A DNA stretch of 28,458 nucleotides from RGIG1681 sp045657465 (GTDB taxonomy: Bacteria; Bacillota; Clostridia; Christensenellales; UBA1242): NCBI GenBank assembly GCA_045657465.1, contig JAZOTD010000011.1, positions 1 to 28,458 of the forward strand, given 5' to 3'. The position numbers and the translations under genes were made by a program. Every line of letters begins with the position of its first letter. Positions within the stretch are counted from its first letter, which is position 1. Shown here one piece after another: positions 14,099 to 22,184 of this stretch. Below the pieces are notes generated by a model. That model did no database searches and had not been told where the DNA came from. It saw only the letters and a list, made by a program, of their open reading frames with translations.

Positions 14099-16522
14099 TT
14101 AAAATTCATTTCTTTTTAAGTGCCAAATTTTTGAAACATAATCTTCAATAGACCTGTCAGATGAGAAATACCCCATTGACGCAATGCAGTGAAGTGATTT
14201 TTTGTTCCACCATTCTCTATCGGCATATTCTCTATCCATTTTATAATGTGCTTCAATATATGAATCAAAATCTGCAAGGCACATATAAGAATCTTTATAA
14301 TCAGAATGTCCTAACAAATAATCAACGATGTCGCTGAATGATTCACCACCAAGCCCTGCATTAAGTTTGTCAACAACACTTCTAACTTTGTCGCTGGCAA
14401 TATAATATTCAGTGGCATTGTAGCCACGACTTTTGATTTTTTCAACTTCATCAGCAAGCAAACCAAATTCATAGGTGTTTTCAACACCAACTTTGTCTGC
14501 AATTTCAATATTTGCTCCGTCAACTGTACACATCATAAGTGCACCGTTTGCAACCGCTTTCATATTTCCGGTTCCGCTAGCTTCACGTCCTGCAAGAGAA
14601 ATTTGTTGAGTAACTTCTGTTGCCGGCATCAAAAGTTCTGACACTGTAACACTGTAATTTTCAACAAAAACAACCTTTATTTTACTTGCAAGAAGTGGGT
14701 CATTGTTTATTTCAACTGAAAGTTGATTAATAAGTTTAATGATGCGTTTTGCCATCACATAACCAGCTGCAGCTTTTCCCGCAAAAATAAACACTTGTGG
14801 TGTCACATATTCTTCAGGATTTTCACGGATTTTATTGCAAATATAAATAATGCGAAGTGCATCCATAAGCTGACGCTTGTATTCATGAATACGCTTAACC
14901 AAAACGTCAAATCTCCAAGTTGGGTCGATGTCGATGCCTTGTGTGCGTTTTACGTATTCGGCAAAACGTTTTTTGTTTTCAAATTTGATTTCTCCAATGC
15001 GTTTAAGTGCATTTTTGTCATCAATATATTTGTCAAGCTTTGCAAGCTCGTTTGGATTTTCATAATAACCTTTGCCAATTTTTGATGTGATAAATTCATC
15101 TAAAAGTGGGTTTGATTGAGAAATCCATCTTCTATGAGTTACACCATTTGTGATGTTTTTAAATTTTTCTGGATAAAGTTCGGCAAAGTTATTAAATAAA
15201 CGTGTTTTTAAAATGTTTGTATGAATCTTTGCAACACCATTTACTGTGTGCGATGCATAGATTGAAAGATTTGCCATATAAACATTATTGCCACTAATAA
15301 TAGACATTTGTTCAATTCTTCTAAAGTCATTTTTGAAAAACTCACCAAGTTCAAGTCTAAAACGACGATCAAACTCTCTTAAAATCATGGCAATTCTAGG
15401 CATGAGTTTTTCAATCATGTGCATGCTCTTAACTTCAAGAGCTTCGCTTAAGATTGTGTGGTTTGTGTAACTCACAACCTTCTTAATAGCCTCCCAAGAC
15501 TCATCCCAACCAAAACAATATTTATCAATCAAAAGACGCATAAGTTCTGGAATGCAAAGTGCTGGATGAGTGTCATTGATATGAACTGACACAAGTTTTG
15601 GAAGCTTGTCAAGACCGCGATGTTTTGCAAAATAATTATTCAAAATATTTTGCATTGCGGCTGACACCAAGAAGTATTGCTGAATAAGTCTCAAACTCTT
15701 TCCTTTTTCGTTATTGTCTGATGGATAAAGAACTTTGTTGATTGCTTCAAGTTCATTTTTTTCTCTAAGCGATTCTGCAAATTCACCTCTGTCAAAACTC
15801 TTCATATCAAATTTTCCAACAGCACGAGCTTCCCACAAACGAAGGGTTGACATTGTGTTTGATTTGTAACCAGTAATCATCATGTCATGAGGAACTGCAC
15901 GAATAATTGTTGGATTAACATTTTCATAAGACAATCTGTTGTCATAATATGTTTGTTTTAAGGTTCCACCAAATGAAACTTCAACTGCTTGATCTGAACG
16001 TTTTTCAAGCCAAACCTTGCCTGTGCTGAGCCATTCATCTGGATTTTCAACCTGCTTTCCGTCAACAATTTTTTGATTAAATAAACCATATTCATATTTG
16101 ATGGAGTGACCAAAAGCTGGATAATTTAATGATGCAAGTGAATCTAAAAAGCAAGATGCAAGTCTTCCAAGACCACCATTTCCAAGTCCAGCATCTTTTT
16201 CAATTCTGTAAACATCGTCTATGTTTTTGTTGTTAACCTTTAAAAGGTTTGCAAAATGACCTTCTAGTTCTAAATTCCATAGATTATTTCTTAAATTTTT
16301 ACCAATCAAAAATTCAATGCTCATATAATGCACTGTCTTTTTTTCTGCATTTTTTGCATTAAAGCACTTGCCACGTTTTTCATAAATAACCTGGTTTGCG
16401 ACAGCAGAGAGTGCAACGTAAAGTTGCATCTCTGTCGCATTTTTTATGTCTGTGCCATAATGATTTAACAAATATGCAGATAAAGCTTTTTCTGCTGAAA
16501 CCATCTGTGATTTTGTTAACAT
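14099..16522 (-). CDS. glgP: Glycogen (alpha-glucan) phosphorylase
   Basis: An 807-residue GT35 phosphorylase releasing glucose-1-phosphate from glycogen or maltodextrin. Length matches E. coli GlgP (about 815). Clear landmarks are YMSIEFLIGKNLRNNL, EKDAGLGNGGLGRLA (the glycine-rich phosphate and glucose region), VHINDTHPAL, and the pyridoxal-phosphate site EASGTGNMKAVANGAL with the cofactor lysine at residue 655, followed by TVDGANIEI. The ATG follows AGGAG, and that ribosome site overlaps the TAG stop of glgA nine bases upstream, which suggests translational coupling. It is the fourth gene of the malQ-glgB-glgA-glgP-amylase operon. With MalQ and the GH13 enzyme it covers breakdown, while GlgA and GlgB cover synthesis, so this operon encodes both directions. 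Confidence 0.95.
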   Translation of the reverse strand: MLTKSQMVSAEKALSAYLLNHYGTDIKNATEMQLYVALSAVANQVIYEKRGKCFNAKNAEKKTVHYMSIEFLIGKNLRNNLWNLELEGHFANLLKVNNKNIDDVYRIEKDAGLGNGGLGRLASCFLDSLASLNYPAFGHSIKYEYGLFNQKIVDGKQVENPDEWLSTGKVWLEKRSDQAVEVSFGGTLKQTYYDNRLSYENVNPTIIRAVPHDMMITGYKSNTMSTLRLWEARAVGKFDMKSFDRGEFAESLREKNELEAINKVLYPSDNNEKGKSLRLIQQYFLVSAAMQNILNNYFAKHRGLDKLPKLVSVHINDTHPALCIPELMRLLIDKYCFGWDESWEAIKKVVSYTNHTILSEALEVKSMHMIEKLMPRIAMILREFDRRFRLELGEFFKNDFRRIEQMSIISGNNVYMANLSIYASHTVNGVAKIHTNILKTRLFNNFAELYPEKFKNITNGVTHRRWISQSNPLLDEFITSKIGKGYYENPNELAKLDKYIDDKNALKRIGEIKFENKKRFAEYVKRTQGIDIDPTWRFDVLVKRIHEYKRQLMDALRIIYICNKIRENPEEYVTPQVFIFAGKAAAGYVMAKRIIKLINQLSVEINNDPLLASKIKVVFVENYSVTVSELLMPATEVTQQISLAGREASGTGNMKAVANGALMMCTVDGANIEIADKVGVENTYEFGLLADEVEKIKSRGYNATEYYIASDKVRSVVDKLNAGLGGESFSDIVDYLLGHSDYKDSYMCLADFDSYIEAHYKMDREYADREWWNKKSLHCIASMGYFSSDRSIEDYVSKIWHLKRNEF

Positions 16523-16531
16523 TATTTACTC

Positions 16532-18037
16532 CTAAAATTCATTATATGTTTCTACATATTCTTTTGCTGTTTTGTTCCAACTAAAGTCGATTGTCATGAC
16601 TGTTTGAACTTTTTCAGCCCAACCTGCTTTGTCAGCATAATCTGCAACTGCTCTTCTAATAGAATATTCAAAATCTCCAACTGATGCATTTGAGAATGTG
16701 TAACCATTTCCACCACCAATGCAACCAAAGTCTTTGATTGTGTCTTTTAAACCGCCAGTTTCTCTAACAATTGGAACAACGCCATATCTACTTGCAACAA
16801 TTTGTGAAAGACCACAAGGCTCAGTGAGTGATGGCATAATGTAGATGTCTGCACCAGAATAAATCTTTTTGCCGATTTCTAAACTAAAGCCAAGTGAAAT
16901 GTGAGCTTTGCCTGGATATTTGTTGTTTAAATATCTAAAGAAATCTTCATATTCTCTGTCACCAGAACCAACACCAACAAATTGAATATCAAGTTCATTG
17001 ATGAGTTTTTCGATGCATGATTTAACAAGGTCGAAACCTTTTGTTACGTTCATTCTTGAACAGAAAGCAACGATTGGTTTGTCTGGATTAACTTCAAGAC
17101 CCATTTCTTTTTGCAACAACTCTTTGTTTTTAGCTTTGTTAGCCATGTTGTCAACATCATAGTTTGTGTAAATGATTTTATCTGTTGCTGGGTTGTAGAA
17201 TGAATAGTCAAGACCATTTAAAATTCCACGAAGTTTATAAGCGTTTTCTTGAACAATAAAGTGAAGTCCGTTGCTATGCTCTGGAGTTTTAATTTCTTCA
17301 GCATATGTTGGACTAACTGTGATAACTTTGTCAGAAGTAACAATTGCACCTTTTAAGATGTTTACATCACCATCACAATCAAGAATGCTTGCGTATTTTT
17401 GGTCAATACCAATAACGTCAGTGAGAACTTGACTGCCATATCTACCTTGATATTGAATGTTGTGAATATTTAAGATTGCTTTCATTTTTGAATATCTTTC
17501 ATCATTCCATTCACATGTTTTGAGATATGTTGGAATAAGTGCTGATTGCCAATCATTAACATGAATGATGTCTGGGAAGAAATCAATTACAGGCAAAATA
17601 TCAAGCACACCTTTTGAGAAGAATGCAAATCTTTCACAATCATCAAAGTAACCATATTCACCGCCATCACGTTTGAAATATTTTTCATTGTCAATGAAGT
17701 AATATTTTACACCTTCATAATCATATTCAAACACGCCACAATATTCCTTTCTCCAAGAAAGTGTTACATAGATGTGACCTATGTATTTAAAGTCTTTTCT
17801 AAAGGTGTTTGGGATATTGCTGTAAAGAGGAATAATCGTTCTAATATCAATTGAAGGATCTTCTCTTCTAATTTCTTTTGGAAGACTTCCACAAACATCA
17901 GCAAGCCCGCCTGTTGCACAAAATGGTTGTGCTTCTGAAGCAACGAATAAAACTTTTTTTCTTACTTCAACTTCTTTTTTTGTTTCAACTGCTTCAGCTG
18001 TTGATTTTTTTGTTGTTTTCTTTGTTGTTTTTTCCAT
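16532..18037 (-). CDS. glgA: Glycogen synthase (GT5) with basic N-terminal tail
   Basis: A 501-residue glycogen synthase transferring glucose from ADP-glucose to growing alpha-1,4 chains. After about 28 extra residues rich in Lys, Thr and Glu (MEKTTKKTTKKSTAEAVETK), the domain starts at KVLFVASEAQPF. The usual KTGGLADV reads ATGGLADV here, with Ala at residue 41 where E. coli GlgA has the ADP-glucose-binding lysine. Further markers are IHVNDWQSALIPTYL, the acceptor-side NIHNIQYQGRYG, the nucleotide-binding VAFCSRMNVTKGFDLV and the EX7E region PSLTEPCGLSQIVASRYG. The gene begins 23 bp after glgB with AGGAG, inside the glycogen operon. The synthase assignment is firm; the effect of the Ala substitution on donor choice is open. 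Confidence 0.93.
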   Translation of the reverse strand: MEKTTKKTTKKSTAEAVETKKEVEVRKKVLFVASEAQPFCATGGLADVCGSLPKEIRREDPSIDIRTIIPLYSNIPNTFRKDFKYIGHIYVTLSWRKEYCGVFEYDYEGVKYYFIDNEKYFKRDGGEYGYFDDCERFAFFSKGVLDILPVIDFFPDIIHVNDWQSALIPTYLKTCEWNDERYSKMKAILNIHNIQYQGRYGSQVLTDVIGIDQKYASILDCDGDVNILKGAIVTSDKVITVSPTYAEEIKTPEHSNGLHFIVQENAYKLRGILNGLDYSFYNPATDKIIYTNYDVDNMANKAKNKELLQKEMGLEVNPDKPIVAFCSRMNVTKGFDLVKSCIEKLINELDIQFVGVGSGDREYEDFFRYLNNKYPGKAHISLGFSLEIGKKIYSGADIYIMPSLTEPCGLSQIVASRYGVVPIVRETGGLKDTIKDFGCIGGGNGYTFSNASVGDFEYSIRRAVADYADKAGWAEKVQTVMTIDFSWNKTAKEYVETYNEF

Positions 18038-18060
18038 AATTTCTCCTACCTTGATATTAA

Positions 18061-20403
18061 CTAAACGTTAATAGCCTCCTTTCTTGGTCTACCTTTTGGT
18101 CTCTTTGGTTTGTTTGCTAGCTCTGGATCAACCATTTTTCTTGGTCTACCCTTTGGTCTTTTTGGTCTATTTGCTAGCTCTGGGTCAATTGGTTTTCTTG
18201 GTCTACCCTTTGGTCTTTTTGGCATATTTGCTTTTTCTGGGTCAACCGGTTTTCTTGGTCTGCCACGTTTTTTTGATTGAGCTTCTGTGGCTGGCTCATT
18301 TTTTATTTCAGGTGATATCTCTTCGACAATCACTTGAGTTTCTTTTTCTTCAACTTTTTCTTCATCTGCTTTTTTATTTTTATTTCTCATTTCTGTTGGA
18401 ACAAATTTGTTTATTGTTTTTTGTTCATCAAAAATATTTTTTCCTGCAAGTTTTGATTCAATTATTTTTGTTACAAGGTCTTTTGCAACTTGTTCTGAAG
18501 CACTGTGTTCTTGTGGATTGAATTTTGATTTAATATCAACAGAAAGAGCTTTCTTTTTGAAATATACTGCAGAGTTTGGTTCAAGGGTTAATTCGATTGA
18601 ATTTTCAAATCCATTAACTCTAACTGCATAGCTTTCAATTGTGCCATAATGTCTGCCATTTCCGCCGTAAATTGAAAGGTTTGAGTTTAAAATTTCTTCA
18701 TAACTGCCAGCATCAACACCAATTCTGTAATGCTCATGTCTAACAGGTGAAAAGTTTGCAATGCATACAATAACTTCACCGGCTTTGTTCTTTCTTTCAA
18801 AGGCAACAACATTGTTTGTGTTGTCGTCTGCTGTGAGCCATCTAAAACCTTCCCACGAATAATCGATTTCATAAAATTCGCTATTGTTTAAATACATGTG
18901 GTTAAGGTCTTTTGTGAACTTAAACATCTTGTTATGTTTTTCATAATCAAGAAGCATAAAGTCGATGCCTTTGCCGTTGTTCCATTCATCAAACTGTGCA
19001 AATTCATTACCCATGAATGTAAGTTTTTTGCCTGGATGTGCATACATATACATCAAGAAAGTTCTCATCAAATCAAACTTTTGATTATATTCACCATACA
19101 TTTTGTTTAAGAGTGAACGCTTTCCATAAACCACTTCGTCATGCGAAATTGGAAGCACAAAGTTTTCAGAGAATGCATAGAACATTGAGAATGTTAATTT
19201 GCTATGATTATCTTTTCTAAAGAATGGATCAAGTGACACATAAGAAAGTGTGTCGTTCATCCAACCAATGTTCCATTTATAATTAAAGCCAAGTCCGCCA
19301 ATGAAACCTGGTTTTGTAACCATTGGCCAAGCGGTTGACTCTTCAGCAATCATAAGTGCTGTTGGATATTCTGTTAAAATCACCGAGTTGAGTTTTCTTA
19401 AAAATTCAATGGCTTCAATGTTTTTGTTGTCGCCATATTGATTTGGAACCCAGTCGCCATCTTTTTTGCCGTAGTCTAAATAGAGCATTGAAGCAACTGC
19501 GTCAACCCTGAGACCATCAATATGATATTTGTCAAAGAAGAATGCTGCCGAACTAATTAAGAAACTTTGAACTTCAGTTCTGCCATAATCAAATCTTCTA
19601 GTTCCCCACTCTTCAAATTCAATTCTGTCCCAACCTTGATTTTCATAACAATAACTGCCATCCCATTCAACAAGACCATGTTCGTCTTTTGGGAAATGTG
19701 CTGGAACCCAATCTAAAATCACTCCAATTTTGTTTTCGTGACATTTATTTACGAAATATCTAAAATCTTCAGGAGTTCCAAATCTGCTTGTTACTGAGAA
19801 GTAACCCGTAACTTGATAACCCCAAGAACCTTCGTATGGATATTCAGTGAGTGGCATACATTCAACATGTGTGTAACCCATTTCTTTTAAATAAGGAACA
19901 AGTTCGTCTGCAAGTTCACGATATGAATAATTTGAACCGTCTTCATGTTTTTTCCAAGAAACAAAGTTTACTTCATAGACATTCATTGGTTTTTCAAAGT
20001 GATTGGTGATTGCTTTTTCTTCATAATATTTTTTGTCTGTCCAATCATAATCTTTTAAATCATAAACCTTTGAAGCGGTTGCACCATTTGTTTCACTGTG
20101 AAATGCATATGGGTCAGCTTTGTAAACTGTTCTGTCGTCTGCTGTGATAATTTGATATTTATAATTGTCGTATTGTTTTGTGTTTTCAACAAAAACTTCC
20201 CACACGGTGCTATTGTCTACTTTTCTAAGTTTGTGAGTTTCAGGATTCCATTCATTGAAATCACCAATTACACTAACAGCTTTTGCTGTTGGAGCCCACA
20301 CTCTAAACCATGCACCATTTTTCTCTGGGTGACAACCCAAAAGGTTGTAGGCATGATAATATGTGCCTTGATGAAATAAATATATTTCTTTAGATTTTTC
20401 CAT
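18061..20403 (-). CDS. glgB: 1,4-alpha-glucan branching enzyme with four C-terminal AT-hooks
   Basis: A 780-residue branching enzyme that cuts alpha-1,4 chains and reattaches them through alpha-1,6 bonds. A CBM48 domain occupies about residues 15-110 (NLLGCHPEKNGAWFRVWAP, then VIGDFNEWN). The GH13 barrel shows region I ILDWVPAHFPKD, region II GLRVDAVASML with nucleophile D301, region III MIAEESTAWP with acid/base E354, and region IV LPISHDEVVYG. The normal domain ends near residue 615 (LEPNSAVYF). Beyond it lies a 165-residue extension: a helical/charged linker (616-710), then a basic tail with four GRPRK motifs at 714, 733, 752 and 771, exactly 19 residues apart, each preceded by Lys/Arg and separated by DPE-AN linkers. 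These are textbook AT-hook cores. The extension is highly unusual for this enzyme. The ATG follows AAGGA, 14 bp after malQ. Confidence 0.94.
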   Translation of the reverse strand: MEKSKEIYLFHQGTYYHAYNLLGCHPEKNGAWFRVWAPTAKAVSVIGDFNEWNPETHKLRKVDNSTVWEVFVENTKQYDNYKYQIITADDRTVYKADPYAFHSETNGATASKVYDLKDYDWTDKKYYEEKAITNHFEKPMNVYEVNFVSWKKHEDGSNYSYRELADELVPYLKEMGYTHVECMPLTEYPYEGSWGYQVTGYFSVTSRFGTPEDFRYFVNKCHENKIGVILDWVPAHFPKDEHGLVEWDGSYCYENQGWDRIEFEEWGTRRFDYGRTEVQSFLISSAAFFFDKYHIDGLRVDAVASMLYLDYGKKDGDWVPNQYGDNKNIEAIEFLRKLNSVILTEYPTALMIAEESTAWPMVTKPGFIGGLGFNYKWNIGWMNDTLSYVSLDPFFRKDNHSKLTFSMFYAFSENFVLPISHDEVVYGKRSLLNKMYGEYNQKFDLMRTFLMYMYAHPGKKLTFMGNEFAQFDEWNNGKGIDFMLLDYEKHNKMFKFTKDLNHMYLNNSEFYEIDYSWEGFRWLTADDNTNNVVAFERKNKAGEVIVCIANFSPVRHEHYRIGVDAGSYEEILNSNLSIYGGNGRHYGTIESYAVRVNGFENSIELTLEPNSAVYFKKKALSVDIKSKFNPQEHSASEQVAKDLVTKIIESKLAGKNIFDEQKTINKFVPTEMRNKNKKADEEKVEEKETQVIVEEISPEIKNEPATEAQSKKRGRPRKPVDPEKANMPKRPKGRPRKPIDPELANRPKRPKGRPRKMVDPELANKPKRPKGRPRKEAINV
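18079..18270 (-). repeat. 57-bp in-frame tandem repeats encoding the AT-hook tail of glgB
   Basis: Three full units of 57 bp and a partial fourth encode residues 712-775 of GlgB. Neighbouring units share long exact stretches, for example TTTCTTGGTCTACCCTTTGG on the plus strand appears twice. Similarity at DNA level implies recent unit duplication or ongoing slippage, so hook number may differ between strains. Confidence 0.9.
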
Positions 20404-20417
20404 ATTTTTTCCTTTTA

Positions 20418-21860
20418 TTAACGATTTTTATTTTTAATCAATTCTTTTAAATAAGTGTTATATTTTTCTTCTCTATAGTTTGGTCTAAGTCTATAAATCC
20501 AGTTGCCTTTTGCTGTGCCTGGGGTGTTAATTCTTGACTCTGAACCTTCACACAAAATATCTTGCATTGTTAAGATGCACACATTTGAGTTTGTTGAAAG
20601 CAAGTTTTCAATTGCAACTCTTGTGATGATTTCATTTGATGTGTTTTGTGGCAAGTGGAAATATTCACAGAACTTTTCTTGCTGAACTTTGTCTTTTAAA
20701 AATCCAACAAATGTGTCATTGTCATGAGTGCCAAGATATGCCACTGTATTTTTCTCATAGTCATGTGGAAGATGTGTGTTTTTTGTGTCGCCGTCGAAAG
20801 CAAACTGCATAACCTTCATTCCCGCAAGACCAGTTCGTCTGCGAAGAGCTCTAACCGCATAAGAAATTTCACCAAGGTCTTCCAATATCAAATTCTTGAT
20901 TCCGTTTTTGTAAAAAGAATCAAAAATATCCATTCCAGGACCTTTCATGTAAACACCATTTTTAACGGTCTTTTCACCATGAGGAATTGCAAAGAATGAT
21001 TCAAGACCTCTAAAGTGGTCAATACGAATCCAGTCATAAAGTTTTGACATATGTTTGATTCTATAAACCCACCAAGCAAACTTTGTGTCTTTCATATATT
21101 CATAGTCATAAAGTGGATTGTTCCAAATCTGTCCATCAGGATTAAAATAATCACCAGGAACGCCCGAAATATAGGTTGGAATGCCATTTTCGTCAAGCAT
21201 AAAACATTTCTTATTGGCATACATATCAACGCTATCCATAGCGCAATAAATTGGAACGTCTCCAATGATTTTTATGCCTTTAAAATTAGCGTATGCTTTA
21301 ATTTCTCGCCATTGTTCATAGAATAAATATTGCAAGAAAATATAATAAACAATTTCTTCTGAATGTTCACGAACAAACTCAATTGTTTCTGGCGAATCTG
21401 GGTCTTTGTATTCTTTTGGAAATTTAGTAAAAGCAACACCAAGATTATCTTTTAAAACCATGTAAACCGCGTAGTCATAAACCCATTCTTCATGTTCTTC
21501 AATAAATTTGTCAATGTTGGTTGAATAATAGAGTTTGCTGAAAACATATTTTAAAGCTTCATTTTTTCTCTTTCTATATTCATCAAAAGAAAGATTGTTT
21601 GAGAGTTTGTAAAATTCAATTTCTTCATCATCTAAAATATCTTCAATGTCGATATATAAAGGCTCGCCAGCAAATGCAGAAACACTGCTATAAGGAGAAC
21701 CCACGCCATCAACTGGGCCAAGTGGTAAAATCTGCCAATATTTCATACCTAAAGAGCTTAAATAATCAATAAAATCATATGCTTCGCGTGAAAAACAGCC
21801 AAAACCATATTTGTTTGGCAATGAAGATATTGGTAATAAAATTCCACAACCTCTTTCCAT
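20418..21860 (-). CDS. malQ: 4-alpha-glucanotransferase (amylomaltase)
   Basis: A 480-residue GH77 enzyme that transfers maltosyl and longer glucan segments between alpha-1,4 chains, rescuing short dextrins left by phosphorylase. The N-terminus GCGILLPISSLPNKYGFGCF with LPLGPVDGVGSPYSSVSAFAG is the family hallmark. The catalytic region shows WIRIDHFRGLESF (nucleophile Asp), LILEDLGEIS (acid/base Glu) and YLGTHDNDT (transition-state Asp), and the active-site loop segment YFNPDGQIWNNPLYDY is present. Length is near the norm of 490-500. It is the first gene of the glycogen operon, so operon expression is set by the promoter at 21894-21922. The ATG follows AAGGA. It has no signal peptide and acts in the cytosol. 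Confidence 0.95.
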   Translation of the reverse strand: MERGCGILLPISSLPNKYGFGCFSREAYDFIDYLSSLGMKYWQILPLGPVDGVGSPYSSVSAFAGEPLYIDIEDILDDEEIEFYKLSNNLSFDEYRKRKNEALKYVFSKLYYSTNIDKFIEEHEEWVYDYAVYMVLKDNLGVAFTKFPKEYKDPDSPETIEFVREHSEEIVYYIFLQYLFYEQWREIKAYANFKGIKIIGDVPIYCAMDSVDMYANKKCFMLDENGIPTYISGVPGDYFNPDGQIWNNPLYDYEYMKDTKFAWWVYRIKHMSKLYDWIRIDHFRGLESFFAIPHGEKTVKNGVYMKGPGMDIFDSFYKNGIKNLILEDLGEISYAVRALRRRTGLAGMKVMQFAFDGDTKNTHLPHDYEKNTVAYLGTHDNDTFVGFLKDKVQQEKFCEYFHLPQNTSNEIITRVAIENLLSTNSNVCILTMQDILCEGSESRINTPGTAKGNWIYRLRPNYREEKYNTYLKELIKNKNR

Positions 21861-22140
21861 TAATTTTCCTTTTTACCCATTTTTTACTATTTTATTTTAC
21901 ATTATTATTTAACTTATGTAAAACAATTTTATTTATTTTTTGTTATTTTTTTTGAATTAATTTTTATTTTCAAATATTTTTTATTTTGTCAATTAAAAAC
22001 ATAGAAAAAATCAAAAATAAATAAAGAAAATTTATTAAAAAATAGTGTTTTTTATTTGACAAATATTTCATTTTCTATTTTATTTTTTATCTTATAATTT
22101 TATTCATCTTCGTCAAAAATATGTCTTGTTTTCACACAAA
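21861..22140. other. Almost pure A/T intergenic region at the head of the glycogen operon
   Basis: No gene is seen in this gap between malQ and leuS. From 21901 to 22080 I count 18 G or C in 180 bases, far below the surrounding coding sequence. It holds the malQ promoter (21894-21922) and several weaker promoter-like pairs on the minus strand, for example TTGACG-16-TAAGAT and an isolated TTGACA. No riboswitch-like structure was recognised. Confidence 0.7.
21894..21922 (-). promoter_or_regulatory. Promoter of the malQ-glgB-glgA-glgP-amylase operon, flanked by an inverted repeat
   Basis: On the minus strand, TTTACA, 17 bp and TAAAAT, with a leader of about 27 nt. A perfect 8-bp inverted repeat, TTTTACAT (21895-21902) and ATGTAAAA (21916-21923), covers both hexamers with 13 bases between arms. 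This is the expected geometry for a dimeric repressor site, although AT content weakens the argument. Confidence 0.55.
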
Positions 22141-22167
22141 AAAAGAAGTGGAAAAAACCACTTCTTT
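22138..22167 (-). terminator. Rho-independent terminator of leuS
   Basis: A perfect 10-bp stem (22142-22151 AAAGAAGTGG with 22158-22167 CCACTTCTTT), loop of six bases, then seven T on the minus strand. It begins 18 bp after the leuS stop. Confidence 0.88.
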
Positions 22168-22184
22168 AAAATCTGTATATTTTG

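Noticed and set aside
14723..15085. A 120-codon plus-strand frame inside glgP
   Set aside because: Shadow of a strongly conserved enzyme on the other strand; no ribosome site or recognisable product.
18079..18270. Regular 57-bp repeats that might suggest a CRISPR-like array
   Set aside because: There are no unique spacers and the whole array is in frame within glgB.
18084..18521. A 145-codon plus-strand open frame rich in Leu and Val
   Set aside because: It is the antisense shadow of the Lys/Arg/Pro-rich repeats of glgB; its hydrophobicity follows from the repeat on the other strand, and it has no ribosome site.
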